Positions 10,673 to 19,345 are shown, numbered from the stretch's first letter. The stretch: DNA of 64,000 bases from Leclercia sp. 29361 (GCF_011290365.1 NZ_CP049786.1:3720001-3784000), one strand, 5' to 3'. Notes: a model not told the origin generated them from the letters alone. Numbers and translations are program-made.

Positions 10673-11852
10673 TGCCGCCGCGATAGACGATCTGGATAAC
10701 ACCCTCGGTTCCGAGAGCGGCTATACCGGGGCCAGAAGCATTGTGTTAATCAGCCTGCTGCTGTTTATCATCGGCGGAGTCTGGGCGTGGTACAGCATTC
10801 TGGATGAGGTATCGACCGGCACCGGGAAGGTGATCCCCAGCTCCCGCGAGCAGGTTTTACAGTCGCTCGACGGCGGGATCCTCGCCGAGCTGAAGGTCCA
10901 CGAGGGGGATCAGGTGCAGGCCGGCCAGGTGCTGGCCCGTCTCGACCCGACCCGCTCTGAATCTAACGTCGGTGAAAGTGCCGCCCGCTACCGCGCGTCG
11001 CTGGCCTCCAGCGCCCGTCTGCATGCGGAGGTGAACGATCTGCCACTCACCTTCCCGCCGGAGCTGGCGAAATGGACCGATCTGATCGCCGCGGAAACCC
11101 GGCTCTACAACTCCCGCCGCCAGCAGCTGGAAGACTCCCGACGCGAGCTGCGCCAGGCGCTGGAGCTGGTTAACGCGGAACTCGCCATCACCCAGCGGCT
11201 GGTGAAAACCGGAGCCGCCAGCCACGTCGAAGCCCTGCGCCTGCAGCGCCAGAAGAGCGACCTGGAGCTGAAGCTCACCGACCTGCGCTCGCAGTATTAC
11301 GTGCAGGCCCGGGAAGCGTTGTCCAAATCCAATGCCGAAGTGGACATGGTCTCTGCGGTGCTGAAGGGGCGTGAGGATTCGGTGACTCGTCTGACGGTGA
11401 CCTCCCCGGTGCGCGGCATCGTGAAGAACATCAAGGTAACTACCATCGGCGGCGTTATCCCGCCGAACGGCGAGATGATGGAGATTGTGCCGGTGGACGA
11501 TCACCTGCTGATTGAAACCCGCCTGTCACCGCGCGATATCGCCTTTATCCACCCAGGACAGAAGGCGCTGGTGAAGATCACCGCCTACGATTACGCCATC
11601 TACGGCGGGCTGGACGGCGTGGTGGAGACTATCTCGCCCGACACCATTCAGGATGAAGCCAAACCGGAAGTGTTCTATTACCGGGTATTTATCCGCACCA
11701 GCCAGGATTATCTGGTCAACAAAGCGGGGAGGCACTTCTCGATTGTGCCAGGGATGATTGCCACGGTGGATATCAAAACCGGCGAGAAATCGGTGATGGA
11801 TTATATGATCAAGCCGTTTAACCGCGCGAAAGAGGCGTTGAGGGAGAGGTAG
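10653..11852 (+). CDS. HlyD-family periplasmic adaptor of the type I secretion system
   Basis: A 399-residue membrane fusion protein: short cytoplasmic N-terminus, one membrane segment (~25-45), a lipoyl/beta-barrel hybrid split by a long coiled coil (~110-230), then the C-terminal barrel. It links the ABC pump to the TolC-like channel (LapC/BapD-like role). I chose the ATG at 10653, which has GGAG 7-8 bases upstream. An in-frame ATG at 10635 lacks this spacing. The gene begins inside the ABC gene. It ends facing the convergent quinoprotein gene, with a repeat hairpin between them. Confidence 0.9.
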   Translation: MKISQHDAAAIDDLDNTLGSESGYTGARSIVLISLLLFIIGGVWAWYSILDEVSTGTGKVIPSSREQVLQSLDGGILAELKVHEGDQVQAGQVLARLDPTRSESNVGESAARYRASLASSARLHAEVNDLPLTFPPELAKWTDLIAAETRLYNSRRQQLEDSRRELRQALELVNAELAITQRLVKTGAASHVEALRLQRQKSDLELKLTDLRSQYYVQAREALSKSNAEVDMVSAVLKGREDSVTRLTVTSPVRGIVKNIKVTTIGGVIPPNGEMMEIVPVDDHLLIETRLSPRDIAFIHPGQKALVKITAYDYAIYGGLDGVVETISPDTIQDEAKPEVFYYRVFIRTSQDYLVNKAGRHFSIVPGMIATVDIKTGEKSVMDYMIKPFNRAKEALRER

Positions 11853-11878
11853 TTTTTCTCATCTCCCGCACGGACGAT

Positions 11879-11915
11879 CCCCTCTCCCTTGAGGGAGAGG
11901 GTTAGGGTGAGGGGG
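11879..11915. repeat. Dispersed intergenic hairpin repeat, copy 1
   Basis: A perfect 10-bp stem CCCTCTCCCT/AGGGAGAGGG with a 2-nt loop, followed by GTTAGGGTGAGGG. It lies between convergent genes and belongs to a family with copies near 15.0, 27.6, 54.8 and 61.6 kb. It may act as a bidirectional 3'-end signal. Confidence 0.8.
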
Positions 11916-11975
11916 AACATGCGACTCAGGTGGGGGTTCAGTGCACCTCCTTCCCCCTGGGGTATGTGAACGGTA

Positions 11976-14072
11976 CTATTCAGGCAGTGCGTACACCACC
12001 ACCTGATCGCCCACCTGGTCCTTCAGGATAGTATTCCCGCCTGCAACAAACGCCACATACTGACGGCCTTTGTACTCATAGACCGACGGGTTCGCTACCG
12101 CAGGAGCTTCTACCTGATCGGCCCACAGCTCTTCACCGCTCTCTACCGAGTAGGCGCGCACTTTGGCATCCATCGAGGCGCCGATAAAGACCACGCCCCC
12201 TGCTGTCACCGCCGGGCCGCCAATGGTCGGTGAACCCCAGCTTTCCGGCATAAAGAAGCCATACTGCTGGGATGCGCCAACAGGACGACGCCACTTCACA
12301 TCACCGGTATGCATATCCAGCGCCACGATTTCACCAAACGGCGGCTTCCAGCACGGCATACCCAGCCAGTTATTCGCCACCATCAGGCGCAGGCCATAAG
12401 GTGCCCCTTCCTGAGGCGCAAAGCCGCTCTCATTCCCGGCGCTTTTATCCGCTTTATCGTAATCTTCACGGCTGTAGAGCTTCACGTACTGCACGATATG
12501 GGAGGTGTTAACGATGGCAATCTGCTTGTGCGGATCGAACGCCACCCCGCCCCACTGCACGCCACCGGCGCTGTCGGGATAGGTCAGAGTACCTTCGCCT
12601 TTGGTCACAGGCGGGGTGTACATGCCGTCATAGGTGAGATTGTCCCACAGGCGAGTACACTGCCCGGCACCGACGACATCCGCCAGCTTCCAGATCTCGG
12701 GTTTTTTCGACTGATCGAGCAGCGGCGCAGGTTTCGTCGGGAAAGGTTGCGTTGGCGAGAGAACTTCGCCCTGCACCGAACCATCGCCCTGCGGTACCGG
12801 ACGCTCTTCGATAGGCCAGACATCTTCGCCCGTCAGACGGTTAACCACAAACAAAAAGCCCTGCTTGGTGGCCTGAATCAGCGCCGGGATCTGCTTGCCG
12901 TTGACGGTGATATCCATCAGCGTTGGCGCAGAGTTGATATCGTAATCCCACACGTCGTGGTGCACCCACTGACGAGACCAGACCACTTTACCGGTATTGA
13001 TATCCAGCGCGGTGGTAGAGGTGCCGAGTGGAATAGGATCGACGCGGTTACCACCCCAGTAGTTAGGGGACGGGGATGACACCGGAAGATAGACCAGACC
13101 GTTGGCCTCATCGGCGGACATGTGCGTCCAGACGTTGGCCGTCCCGGTACGCTGGCGGATCTCAGCCGGGATCGCATCAAAGGTCCATTCGCGCTCGCCG
13201 GTGCGGGCATTGATGGAAAATACGCTGCCCGGAGGTGCTTCGGCATAGGCCCAGTCTTTGCCGGCCCAGCCCACAATCAGATGGTCGCCCACGACGGTTG
13301 GCGGCTGCAGGATGGAGAGCGGGTACTTGGCATTAACCGTGTTCCACTGATTAATGTTCAGCACCCCCTTGTCCGCAAAGCCACTGCACGGCTTGCCGGT
13401 ATCGGCATCCAGCGCAAAGAGCATGCCGTCAACGGTGCCCATGTAAACCATCTTCTGACACGCCTCTCCGGCGACCGGATTTTTTGCCTGCCAGTAAGAG
13501 ACGCCGCGATTTTTCAGCACCGGCTGGGTCAGCGCCTTGCGTGAAGATTTGGTGTCATAGTGCCACTTCTCTTTACCCGTGCCCGGGTCCAGCGCAATCA
13601 GGCGATCGAAAGGAGTGCCTATGTAGATGGTCTCATTGGCGAAGATGGGTGTCGCGGACCAGACGGTAGCCGGGGTGTCGCCTTTGCCATCCGAGACGTC
13701 GCCGGTATGGAACTCCCAGACTTTGGTTAATTTACCGACGTTCTCCGCCGTAATCTGGGTCAGCGGACTGTATTTCTGGGCGTTAAGCTGCCCATGGAAG
13801 CTGTCCCAGGTGGCGGCTGAGGGCACCAGCGGCGTCGCAGGTTGATTGACCGACGCGACTTTTTGTCCGCCTTCCTGACCGGTTGACGCCTCGTCAGTGG
13901 TTTTTGTGGTGCCCGGCGCCTGCTGATCGGCCGCATCCACATTGAGTTCTTCCTGGGTCCCCTGAGAGGCTTCAGCGGCTTTATCCTGCGCCTGCAGCGA
14001 GAATGGAGTAACCAGCAGCGCCAGCGCAGTCATGCTGACCTTAATGACGGAATAGTGTTTATCGTTATGCAC
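11976..14072 (-). CDS. PQQ-dependent glucose dehydrogenase-type quinoprotein, catalytic part
   Basis: A 698-residue protein with an N-terminal signal-like segment, a low-complexity linker (~30-85) and an eight-bladed PQQ propeller. Visible family features include WDSFHGQLNAQKYSPL at the start, repeated W-motifs, and WVHHDVWDYD, which matches the catalytic-Asp region of membrane glucose dehydrogenase. It should oxidise a sugar or cyclic polyol in the periplasm using PQQ and pass electrons to quinone. Typical Gcd is ~800 residues with five N-terminal membrane helices; here these are absent and a separate upstream gene encodes a membrane protein instead. The start is GTG with GGAG 7 bases upstream, 10 bases after that gene's stop. 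The substrate is unknown; quinate/shikimate-type is an alternative. Confidence 0.82.
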   Translation of the reverse strand: MHNDKHYSVIKVSMTALALLVTPFSLQAQDKAAEASQGTQEELNVDAADQQAPGTTKTTDEASTGQEGGQKVASVNQPATPLVPSAATWDSFHGQLNAQKYSPLTQITAENVGKLTKVWEFHTGDVSDGKGDTPATVWSATPIFANETIYIGTPFDRLIALDPGTGKEKWHYDTKSSRKALTQPVLKNRGVSYWQAKNPVAGEACQKMVYMGTVDGMLFALDADTGKPCSGFADKGVLNINQWNTVNAKYPLSILQPPTVVGDHLIVGWAGKDWAYAEAPPGSVFSINARTGEREWTFDAIPAEIRQRTGTANVWTHMSADEANGLVYLPVSSPSPNYWGGNRVDPIPLGTSTTALDINTGKVVWSRQWVHHDVWDYDINSAPTLMDITVNGKQIPALIQATKQGFLFVVNRLTGEDVWPIEERPVPQGDGSVQGEVLSPTQPFPTKPAPLLDQSKKPEIWKLADVVGAGQCTRLWDNLTYDGMYTPPVTKGEGTLTYPDSAGGVQWGGVAFDPHKQIAIVNTSHIVQYVKLYSREDYDKADKSAGNESGFAPQEGAPYGLRLMVANNWLGMPCWKPPFGEIVALDMHTGDVKWRRPVGASQQYGFFMPESWGSPTIGGPAVTAGGVVFIGASMDAKVRAYSVESGEELWADQVEAPAVANPSVYEYKGRQYVAFVAGGNTILKDQVGDQVVVYALPE

Positions 14073-14082
14073 GGGTGGCTCC

Positions 14083-14448
14083 TCAGGCTCTGACGCGGGG
14101 ATTGTGACGAACGGAATTGCTGCTCAGCATAATCAGACCGACCAGGCCGACCACCATAGCTGCCGTAATGATGTACTGGTGCAGCAGCGCGGCTGCAAAA
14201 CCAATCCCAAACAAGAACACGAGGGTGACAATAATCAGGAAAATGCGCCCGCCGCGACGGGATGCGGCACGTAAAATAAAGCTCAGGATTGCCAGAAACA
14301 GGCAGGCGATGGCCACGCCCAGCGCACCAATGGTACCGGTGACGCCAGTAAGCGGTGTCAGCCACGCGTATAACGCCACCGCGAAGCCAATGACCGCAGC
14401 CAGCAACAGCAACAGGCTGCCGACGCGGGAGGGTTGAGAGTGCAACAT
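14083..14448 (-). CDS. Gcd-like membrane domain encoded as a separate protein
   Basis: A 121-residue very hydrophobic protein with four to five predicted membrane helices. It resembles in size and pattern the N-terminal membrane domain of quinoprotein glucose dehydrogenases (early ALYAWLTPLTGV motif, Arg-rich RAASRRGGR turn). It ends 10 bases before the PQQ-propeller gene, so the two are co-transcribed and translationally linked. I infer that it anchors the soluble propeller and may supply the ubiquinone site. The split could be ancestral or arise from fission; the sequence alone does not say which. Confidence 0.72.
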   Translation of the reverse strand: MLHSQPSRVGSLLLLLAAVIGFAVALYAWLTPLTGVTGTIGALGVAIACLFLAILSFILRAASRRGGRIFLIIVTLVFLFGIGFAAALLHQYIITAAMVVGLVGLIMLSSNSVRHNPRVRA

Positions 14449-14633
14449 ACCAGGAAGTCCCCTTATAAAATGAACAAATAACTCAAACGGCGTTTTTGTG
14501 GGTAAGTGCAGCTGTTATTGGCGCGGGCGGTAGCTAAAAAATCAACGCAGCGTGAAGAGCAGCGGCATAATTCACTAAACGTAAATGAGTATAGAAGAGG
14601 ATTTATTTAAGGCGATTCCTGGCCAGGTGATGT

Positions 14634-14843
14634 TTAACTTTTCACCCGCTGCAAATTTTCAGGTACGCGTCGCGTCGCCTGTTTGAACGCATCAGCATGA
14701 TAACCGAGAGACTTCAGCTGGCCCCGGCTCTCTTCTAACGCCGTTTCAAGCTTATCGACTTCATTAGAGAGACGGGAAACCATGACGAAGAGTATGGCGA
14801 CCCCTATAACGACTGGAACAATTATCCACCATGACAGAAACAT
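14634..14843 (-). CDS. Small membrane-anchored coiled-coil protein
   Basis: 69 residues: one N-terminal membrane helix (about 4-22, FLSWWIIVPVVIGVAILF), then a charged coiled-coil segment (SNEVDKLETALEESRGQLKSL) and a basic tail. I do not recognise a named family. The topology is that of small envelope proteins with a cytoplasmic or periplasmic helical tail. It lies alone between the quinoprotein operon and the lipoprotein gene, with a modest AGGG site upstream. Confidence 0.6.
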   Translation of the reverse strand: MFLSWWIIVPVVIGVAILFVMVSRLSNEVDKLETALEESRGQLKSLGYHADAFKQATRRVPENLQRVKS

Positions 14844-14954
14844 ATGCGTAACCCTGAAAGATAATCAACGTAGTTACAGTCTTATAGTTAGCTAATTAAA
14901 AACAATAATAACAATTCATTAATTTGTATTTGCGCGCATCGGAGCGGTGTTCCA

Positions 14955-14983
14955 GGCCGGGTAAGGCGTAGCTGCCACCGGGT
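14955..14983. repeat. REP palindrome unit
   Basis: GCCGGGTAAGGCGTAGCTGCCACCGGG shows the standard enterobacterial REP pattern, an imperfect palindrome with GCCGGGTAAGGCG. It lies in the gap downstream of the lipoprotein gene. Confidence 0.75.
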
Positions 14984-15000
14984 GATGCAGTGCGGCCTGT

Positions 15001-15037
15001 CCCCCCTCACCCCAGTCCTCTCCCTCAAGGGAGAGGG
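15001..15037. repeat. Dispersed intergenic hairpin repeat, copy 2
   Basis: CCCTCACCCC, a short spacer, then a 9-bp stem CCTCTCCCT/AGGGAGAGG with a 2-nt loop. It sits just downstream of the reverse-strand lipoprotein gene and next to a REP unit. Confidence 0.78.
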
Positions 15038-15047
15038 AGCAAGGCAA

Positions 15048-15632
15048 CTACGCGCCCGGTGCCTTCGGGAAAATCTCCAGATATTTCTGCGAGCCATAAA
15101 ACGGGATCACCAGAAACGCCATGCCCGCCGTTCCGTTGGCTAACTGCACCGCCATATCGCCATTGCGGGTAATAAACAGCGTGCGGTCCTGCCAGCGACA
15201 GCCGACGCTCATATCCGGGGTACAATTTTTATGCTTCGTCAACAGTACGCCCTCTTTGGTCAGGATGAAGTACCGGCTTTCAGCGTCAGACGGTTTTGCC
15301 GCCGACGCATCCAGCAGCGCGTAAGTCTCCTCCCGCAGCGTTCTGTTTTGCGCATCCAGCGATTTCACCTGCAGCGATCTGCCAGGATAGTTAAAGCGTA
15401 ACTCCACCATCGCCGCGTTGTCGGCTCTGACATACAGCGTCTCGGCCAGATCGTTTGCGCCGTAGTATTTCCCCCCACCCGGCTTGAGCGGTTTCGTCAT
15501 AAAGCGGTACAGCGTGTGACTGCGAATATCCTGGCGGTTGGGATACTCCGCATTAAATTGCGCTTTTTGCGGCGAGCTGACGACGCAGCCGGTGAGTAAC
15601 AGCAGACAGAACAGGACTGACAGTTGACGCAT
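15048..15632 (-). CDS. Putative lipoprotein of unknown function
   Basis: 194 residues with a lipoprotein signal: hydrophobic N-terminus and lipobox LLTGC (acylated Cys16). The following Val-Val is not an Asp+2 avoidance signal, which favours the outer membrane. The rest is a mixed alpha/beta periplasmic domain with a Cys pair (CTPDMSVGC) that might form a disulphide. I do not recognise a family. It lies 24 bases downstream of the LysR-family gene on the same strand and may be transcribed with it. Confidence 0.7.
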   Translation of the reverse strand: MRQLSVLFCLLLLTGCVVSSPQKAQFNAEYPNRQDIRSHTLYRFMTKPLKPGGGKYYGANDLAETLYVRADNAAMVELRFNYPGRSLQVKSLDAQNRTLREETYALLDASAAKPSDAESRYFILTKEGVLLTKHKNCTPDMSVGCRWQDRTLFITRNGDMAVQLANGTAGMAFLVIPFYGSQKYLEIFPKAPGA

Positions 15633-15656
15633 TTACCTTCTCCTTTGAGCATTAAC

Positions 15657-16589
15657 CTATGATTGCCAGTAAAGCGGCGAACCAAACGCCTCCACGTAGT
15701 AATCAATCACTGCCCGCACATTCAGCGGCGGATGGCGCGTATGGGGGTAGATCGCCGCAATAGTGAGCGGCTCGGTATTGATGGAAGCCTCGTGGTCCGG
15801 CAGGAGTTTCACCAGCTCACCATTGTGGACCCGGTCACCAATCAGCCAGTCGGGGAACAGCACCATCCCCATTCCGCCTAATGCCGCGATAAGCAGGGTT
15901 TCGGCGTTGTTGGATGACATCAGCGGCGTGACGGGATAGTGGGTCCACGCCTCGCCGGGCCGACGCAGCAGCCAGCGGTTGGGGCCGGACGAGCCGCGAT
16001 AAACCAGGCATTTGTGGCCCATAATATCGTCCGCCGATCCCGGCGTGCCGTATTTGCGCAGGTACGCCGGCGAGGCGGCCAGGTGATAAAACTGCTGCCC
16101 CAGCACCCGGGCGTGAAACGTGGAGTCGGTCAGCGCGCCGATACGAAAGATCACGTCGGCGGCATCCCGATGGGGATCGATGTAATCATCGGTCAGCGTC
16201 AGCTCGATACTAAGCCGGGGATAACGTTCCGTCAGGCCAGGGAGGCCGGGTGCGATATGCCGCTGGCCGAAAAAGACCGGGGCATTGATACGCACCACGC
16301 CGGAAGGCTCCCGCTTGCGCTCGTCCAGCTCCCGGCGCGCATCGTCAAGATTACTGACCATCGCCCGGGCAAAGCGGATAAACAGATGACCACTCTCGGT
16401 AGGGATGATCGCCCGTGTGTTGCGGTAGAACAGCTGCTGGCCGAGGGCGTCTTCAAGCTGATGAATTACGCGGGAGACCTGCGAGGCCGAAACCCCTTCC
16501 CGCCGCGCCACCACCGAAAAGTTCTGGGTTTCATAGACCGCAATAAAGATCAGCAGCCAGCGAATATTGATGTTTGCGGCGTCGTACAT
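15657..16589 (-). CDS. LysR-family transcriptional regulator
   Basis: 310 residues. The N-terminal winged HTH (about 10-68, NFSVVARREGVSASQVSRVIHQLE) is typical of LysR regulators of the CrgA/DsdC-like large subgroup. The effector-binding domain occupies ~95-300. It is divergent from two YdcZ-type transporter genes, the usual arrangement for a LysR regulator and its target. A 7-bp inverted repeat lies in the shared promoter region. The inducer is unknown. Confidence 0.9.
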   Translation of the reverse strand: MYDAANINIRWLLIFIAVYETQNFSVVARREGVSASQVSRVIHQLEDALGQQLFYRNTRAIIPTESGHLFIRFARAMVSNLDDARRELDERKREPSGVVRINAPVFFGQRHIAPGLPGLTERYPRLSIELTLTDDYIDPHRDAADVIFRIGALTDSTFHARVLGQQFYHLAASPAYLRKYGTPGSADDIMGHKCLVYRGSSGPNRWLLRRPGEAWTHYPVTPLMSSNNAETLLIAALGGMGMVLFPDWLIGDRVHNGELVKLLPDHEASINTEPLTIAAIYPHTRHPPLNVRAVIDYYVEAFGSPLYWQS

Positions 16590-16623
16590 TAATGCATTTC
16601 CTGCACAGGTGTTTATTGCATTA
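16590..16623. promoter_or_regulatory. Inverted repeat in the LysR/transporter divergent region
   Basis: TAATGCA and TGCATTA form a 7-bp inverted repeat with a 20-base spacer, directly upstream of the LysR start. Candidate operator for the divergent unit. Confidence 0.4.
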
Positions 16624-16689
16624 TGGCATTTTTCTCACGGATGTTCAGGCGTACGCTTCCCGGCCTTAACGATGGAGAGACGGCGAAGT

Positions 16690-17124
16690 ATGCAACTGAT
16701 ATTGATTTTATTCGTGATCGCGGGCGGCATGGGGCTGTCCGTCGAGGCTGGGCTGCTGGGGCCGCTCGGCGGCGAGGTGGGCGATCTGTGGGCCACGTTC
16801 AGCGTTTTCGGCGTCGGTGCCGCCCTGACGTTTCTGCTGATGCTGTTTTTCAGCCCGCGCAACAGCCCGTCGTTTTTCGCTCAGCCTTCATGGCAACTGC
16901 TGGGCGGGGTGCTCGGCCCGATCTACGTCATTATTTTGACCATCGCCACACCGGCGATCGGCATCGCCATGACCATGATTGGTATTCTTGCGGGCCAGGT
17001 GTTTAAGAGCCTGATCATCGACCATTACGGCCTGCTGGGCACGCCGCACCGCAAAATTGACAGTAAACGCATCATCGCGCTGGGGTTCATCATCGCCGCG
17101 CTGGTTCTGGTTGCACAGGGGTAA
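16690..17124 (+). CDS. YdcZ-type DMT transporter half, first copy
   Basis: 144 residues with about five membrane helices and the DMT/YdcZ (DUF606) pattern: GLSVEAGLLGPLG near the N-terminus, GGVLGPIYVIILTIATPAIGIAMTMIGILAGQ in the middle (quoted loosely as a helix pair). The start at 16690 gives a normal length; upstream in-frame extension would run into the divergent regulator promoter. It stops 4 bases before the next gene, a paralogue, so the two likely form an antiparallel heterodimer that exports or imports a small molecule. Confidence 0.82.
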   Translation: MQLILILFVIAGGMGLSVEAGLLGPLGGEVGDLWATFSVFGVGAALTFLLMLFFSPRNSPSFFAQPSWQLLGGVLGPIYVIILTIATPAIGIAMTMIGILAGQVFKSLIIDHYGLLGTPHRKIDSKRIIALGFIIAALVLVAQG

Positions 17125-17128
17125 CACA

Positions 17129-17617
17129 ATGACATTTATCATGATTATTCTGGCGGTCATCGGCGGTGCGACGCTGAGCATCCAGGCCGCCATCAACGGC
17201 CAACTGGGCAGCAAAGTCGGCGTCTTCAAAAGCGCGTTCCTGACCTTTTCCGTCGGCGCGCTGATCACCGCCCTGCTGATCTTCTTCTTTGAGCCGAAGC
17301 ATGCCGTTACCCTGATGGATGTGCCTAAATGGCAGCTGCTGGGGGCGATGTTTGGCGTGCCCTACATCGTGATTATGGTGCTGGCCGTGCAACGTATCGG
17401 TACCGCGGTCGCCACGGTGGCGGTGATTTTTGGTCAGCTCACCATGAGCATGCTGATCGACAATTTCGGCTGGCTGGGCAATGCGGCCATTCCGTTTTCG
17501 ATGAGCCGTCTGGGGGCCGTCGTCTGCCTGGGGATCGCGTTGTTCTTTATCTACTCCAGCAGCAGAACGCCGGAAACAGAGGAAGAGGCGTCGGCCACCA
17601 GCGATGCTCGCTCATAA
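17129..17617 (+). CDS. YdcZ-type DMT transporter half, second copy
   Basis: 162 residues, the same five-helix family as the preceding gene (LSIQAAINGQLGSKVG; LLGAMFGVPYIVIMVL; VIFGQLTMSMLIDNFGWLG) with a charged C-terminal tail. ATG at 17129, four bases after the upstream stop. Paired short DMT genes commonly form a dual-topology transporter. The divergent LysR gene is the likely regulator; the substrate cannot be told from sequence. Confidence 0.83.
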   Translation: MTFIMIILAVIGGATLSIQAAINGQLGSKVGVFKSAFLTFSVGALITALLIFFFEPKHAVTLMDVPKWQLLGAMFGVPYIVIMVLAVQRIGTAVATVAVIFGQLTMSMLIDNFGWLGNAAIPFSMSRLGAVVCLGIALFFIYSSSRTPETEEEASATSDARS

Positions 17618-17709
17618 CTACCGACGTATTCCCGATATCGGCTCCGTGTGCATTTATGCCAAAATAGTAAGCGTTAATGGCGGAAAATGGCTAACAAGGG
17701 GCTGGTATA

Positions 17710-18084
17710 ATGGAAGAATCCTCATTAGAAGATGAATTTAACCGTCGAGTGAAGACGCTCAGCGAGCGTGCAAAAGCAGCTGGGACGAACGTCAGCGAGT
17801 TGTGCCGTATCGCTGGCGTCAGTCGCACAACGCCAGAGCGGTGGAATCAACGTGTGCCGAAATCGATCTCTATTTTCGATTCGGTTTTCCAGGCGCTGCT
17901 GGATATCGAAAAGGCCAGAAGTGATGAAGAAGAAGCGTTTAAAAATCTGCCGCTCCGTGAGCAGGAACGCATTAAGGCCCAACGAAAAGAGCTCGAACGC
18001 GAAAGAGAAAGAGAGCAGCGCCTGAAGCGCAATGAATCACGCCGGGAAAGCCGCGCGCGTCTGAAAAACACGCCGCAAGATTAA
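17710..18084 (+). CDS. Small HTH protein with charged coiled-coil tail
   Basis: 124 residues. Residues ~15-50 (AGTNVSELCRIAGVSRTTPERW) look like a lambda-repressor-type helix-turn-helix. The C-terminal half is a long, highly charged helix (repeated Glu/Arg/Lys). AAGGGG lies upstream of the ATG. This resembles small phage or plasmid-type regulators. No partner gene is evident; function unknown. Confidence 0.65.
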   Translation: MEESSLEDEFNRRVKTLSERAKAAGTNVSELCRIAGVSRTTPERWNQRVPKSISIFDSVFQALLDIEKARSDEEEAFKNLPLREQERIKAQRKELEREREREQRLKRNESRRESRARLKNTPQD

Positions 18085-18212
18085 GCCCGTCGCAGGCGTG
18101 TTTCTTCAGGCATCGCGGGTTGCGCTCGATCTATAAAATTACTTGTAATGTTTGCTACCGCCAGGAGCGCTCATTTATCATCAGGCGGCTTATTATCAGA
18201 ATGGATTAAGAA

Positions 18213-18578
18213 ATGAACAGACTCGCTCTCATCGCGTGCAGACGCATACTTTTCCTTGAGGTTGAGGAGGCGGCGACCCACATTGCCGAAGTATCACAGC
18301 GTACCTGGCGCTACTATGAGTCTGGTCGTACCCAAATTCCTGCCACGCTTGCAGAGAAGATGGAAAAGCTCATGCAATATCATGCTGTTATAAAAGAACG
18401 CATGACGAAGGACGCTGACGAGCACCGTCAAAAAGGAGAAGGCCGGCAGGTCGTTCCCTATTACCTCACTTTTGAGGATTACCAGAAGGAGACAGGCCTG
18501 GATGATGTGATCGGCTTTCGCCTCGATCAGTCGGTAAAAGCTTCGCTCTATCTGGAAGACAAAGTCGTCTTCTACTGA
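18213..18578 (+). CDS. YdiL-like (DUF1870) HTH protein
   Basis: 121 residues. The N-terminal half resembles the HTH of the YdiL/DUF1870 family (Aca2-type regulators): RRILFLEVEEAATHIAEVSQRTWRYYESGRTQIP. The C-terminal half ends in the YdiL-like domain (FRLDQSVKASLYLED). Such proteins are homodimeric autorepressors. The gene stands alone, just before a long AT-rich gap, and may be a remnant of mobile DNA. The family call is from motif resemblance. Confidence 0.68.
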   Translation: MNRLALIACRRILFLEVEEAATHIAEVSQRTWRYYESGRTQIPATLAEKMEKLMQYHAVIKERMTKDADEHRQKGEGRQVVPYYLTFEDYQKETGLDDVIGFRLDQSVKASLYLEDKVVFY

Positions 18579-19080
18579 AAGGCTAATCAACCTCCCCCTA
18601 TCGCTCCAACTCCCATAACGTAAATTCCCCCAACTCCGGCTATGTTGACCGCATCCGCATTGCCGGGGGCATAACCACGCCCCTGCCCCTTGCCTGTATT
18701 GTATATATACGTAAATGACCAATTTTAATTAATCAAAAAAGATAAAAACATAGTTCCTTAAAATACTCATTTAACAATACATGTTAAAGAAATAAATGTT
18801 TCTATAACAGATACCATCTCCAGGTAGCCTCCTGTAAATCTCACTTCATCACAATAGTTATTTCATTCGAAGATTCTTCAATCCCAGTAATGGCGCATCC
18901 TGAGAGTTACATCATACAATTAAAATAAAATCTTTTGATAAATTATAAAGTTAATTTAAAACTTATTTTCAAAAGTAAAAAATCTTCAGAAAGGATATTG
19001 CTGCCTTACAAAATTACGAGTAGTCTCCGTTCCGCCGCTGGAACACCCAGCAAGCCCCCCGGCAAAACGGAGTCAGACAT
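18579..19080. other. AT-rich intergenic region
   Basis: About 500 bases without a convincing gene, much more AT-rich than its flanks. It holds TA-rich promoter-like stretches near 18690-18720 and ends with the structured leader of the next gene. I see no RNA gene in it. Confidence 0.6.
19025..19072 (+). promoter_or_regulatory. Leader hairpin that could mask the ribosome site of the RHH gene
   Basis: CTCCGTT (19025-19031) pairs with AACGGAG (19066-19072), which contains the likely ribosome site. An inner GCTGG/CCAGC hairpin lies between. Translation of the following gene could be controlled by opening of this fold. Confidence 0.45.
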
Positions 19081-19275
19081 ATGGCAGCAACACGTGGAGT
19101 ACGGGCGGGAGTATCGGTAAATGCGAGAAGTGAATGGGTCGCGTTTACCGCGAAATTGCCCCAGGCGTTAAAGAAGAAATTAAAGATTGCAGCCGCTGAA
19201 TGCGACCGGAAGCAGCAAGAGATTGTTGCTCAGGCTGTTGAGAAGTGGATGAACGAAAACGGCTTCAATAAGTAA
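19081..19275 (+). CDS. Ribbon-helix-helix-type DNA-binding protein
   Basis: 64 residues. Pattern: basic N-terminal arm, a short strand (WVAFTAKLP), then two helices (QALKKKLKIAAAECDRKQQEIVAQAVEKWMNE, cited in parts), as in Arc/CopG-type RHH repressors. These dimerise and bind short repeated operators. An array of GTAACCGACAAA repeats begins inside its stop codon and runs to the start of the adhesin gene, so it may bind there and control the adhesin. GGAG lies 9-10 bases upstream within a possible masking hairpin. Confidence 0.62.
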   Translation: MAATRGVRAGVSVNARSEWVAFTAKLPQALKKKLKIAAAECDRKQQEIVAQAVEKWMNENGFNK

Positions 19276-19335
19276 CCGACAAAACGTAGTAACCGACAAA
19301 CCAGTAGTAACCGACAAAAACCGACAAGAAACTAA
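19272..19335. repeat. Iteron-like GTAACCGACAAA repeat array
   Basis: Three copies of GTAACCGACAAA begin at 19272, 19289 and 19307. A fourth, diverged copy continues as AACCGACAAGAAACTAA (19319-19335). Spacings are 17, 18 and 10 bases. The array lies between the RHH gene and the adhesin start and is a likely operator cluster. The last 17 bases recur exactly at 21116-21132. Confidence 0.85.
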
Positions 19336-19345
19336 GATATCAAAC

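Noticed and set aside
18935..19120. A 61-residue frame running into the RHH gene region
   Set aside because: No ribosome site; composition follows the AT-rich gap, and it overlaps the structured leader and the RHH gene.
19272..19335. Short regular repeats as a possible CRISPR array
   Set aside because: Units are only ~12 bp with 5-6-bp spacers, and no cas gene is present. An operator array fits better.
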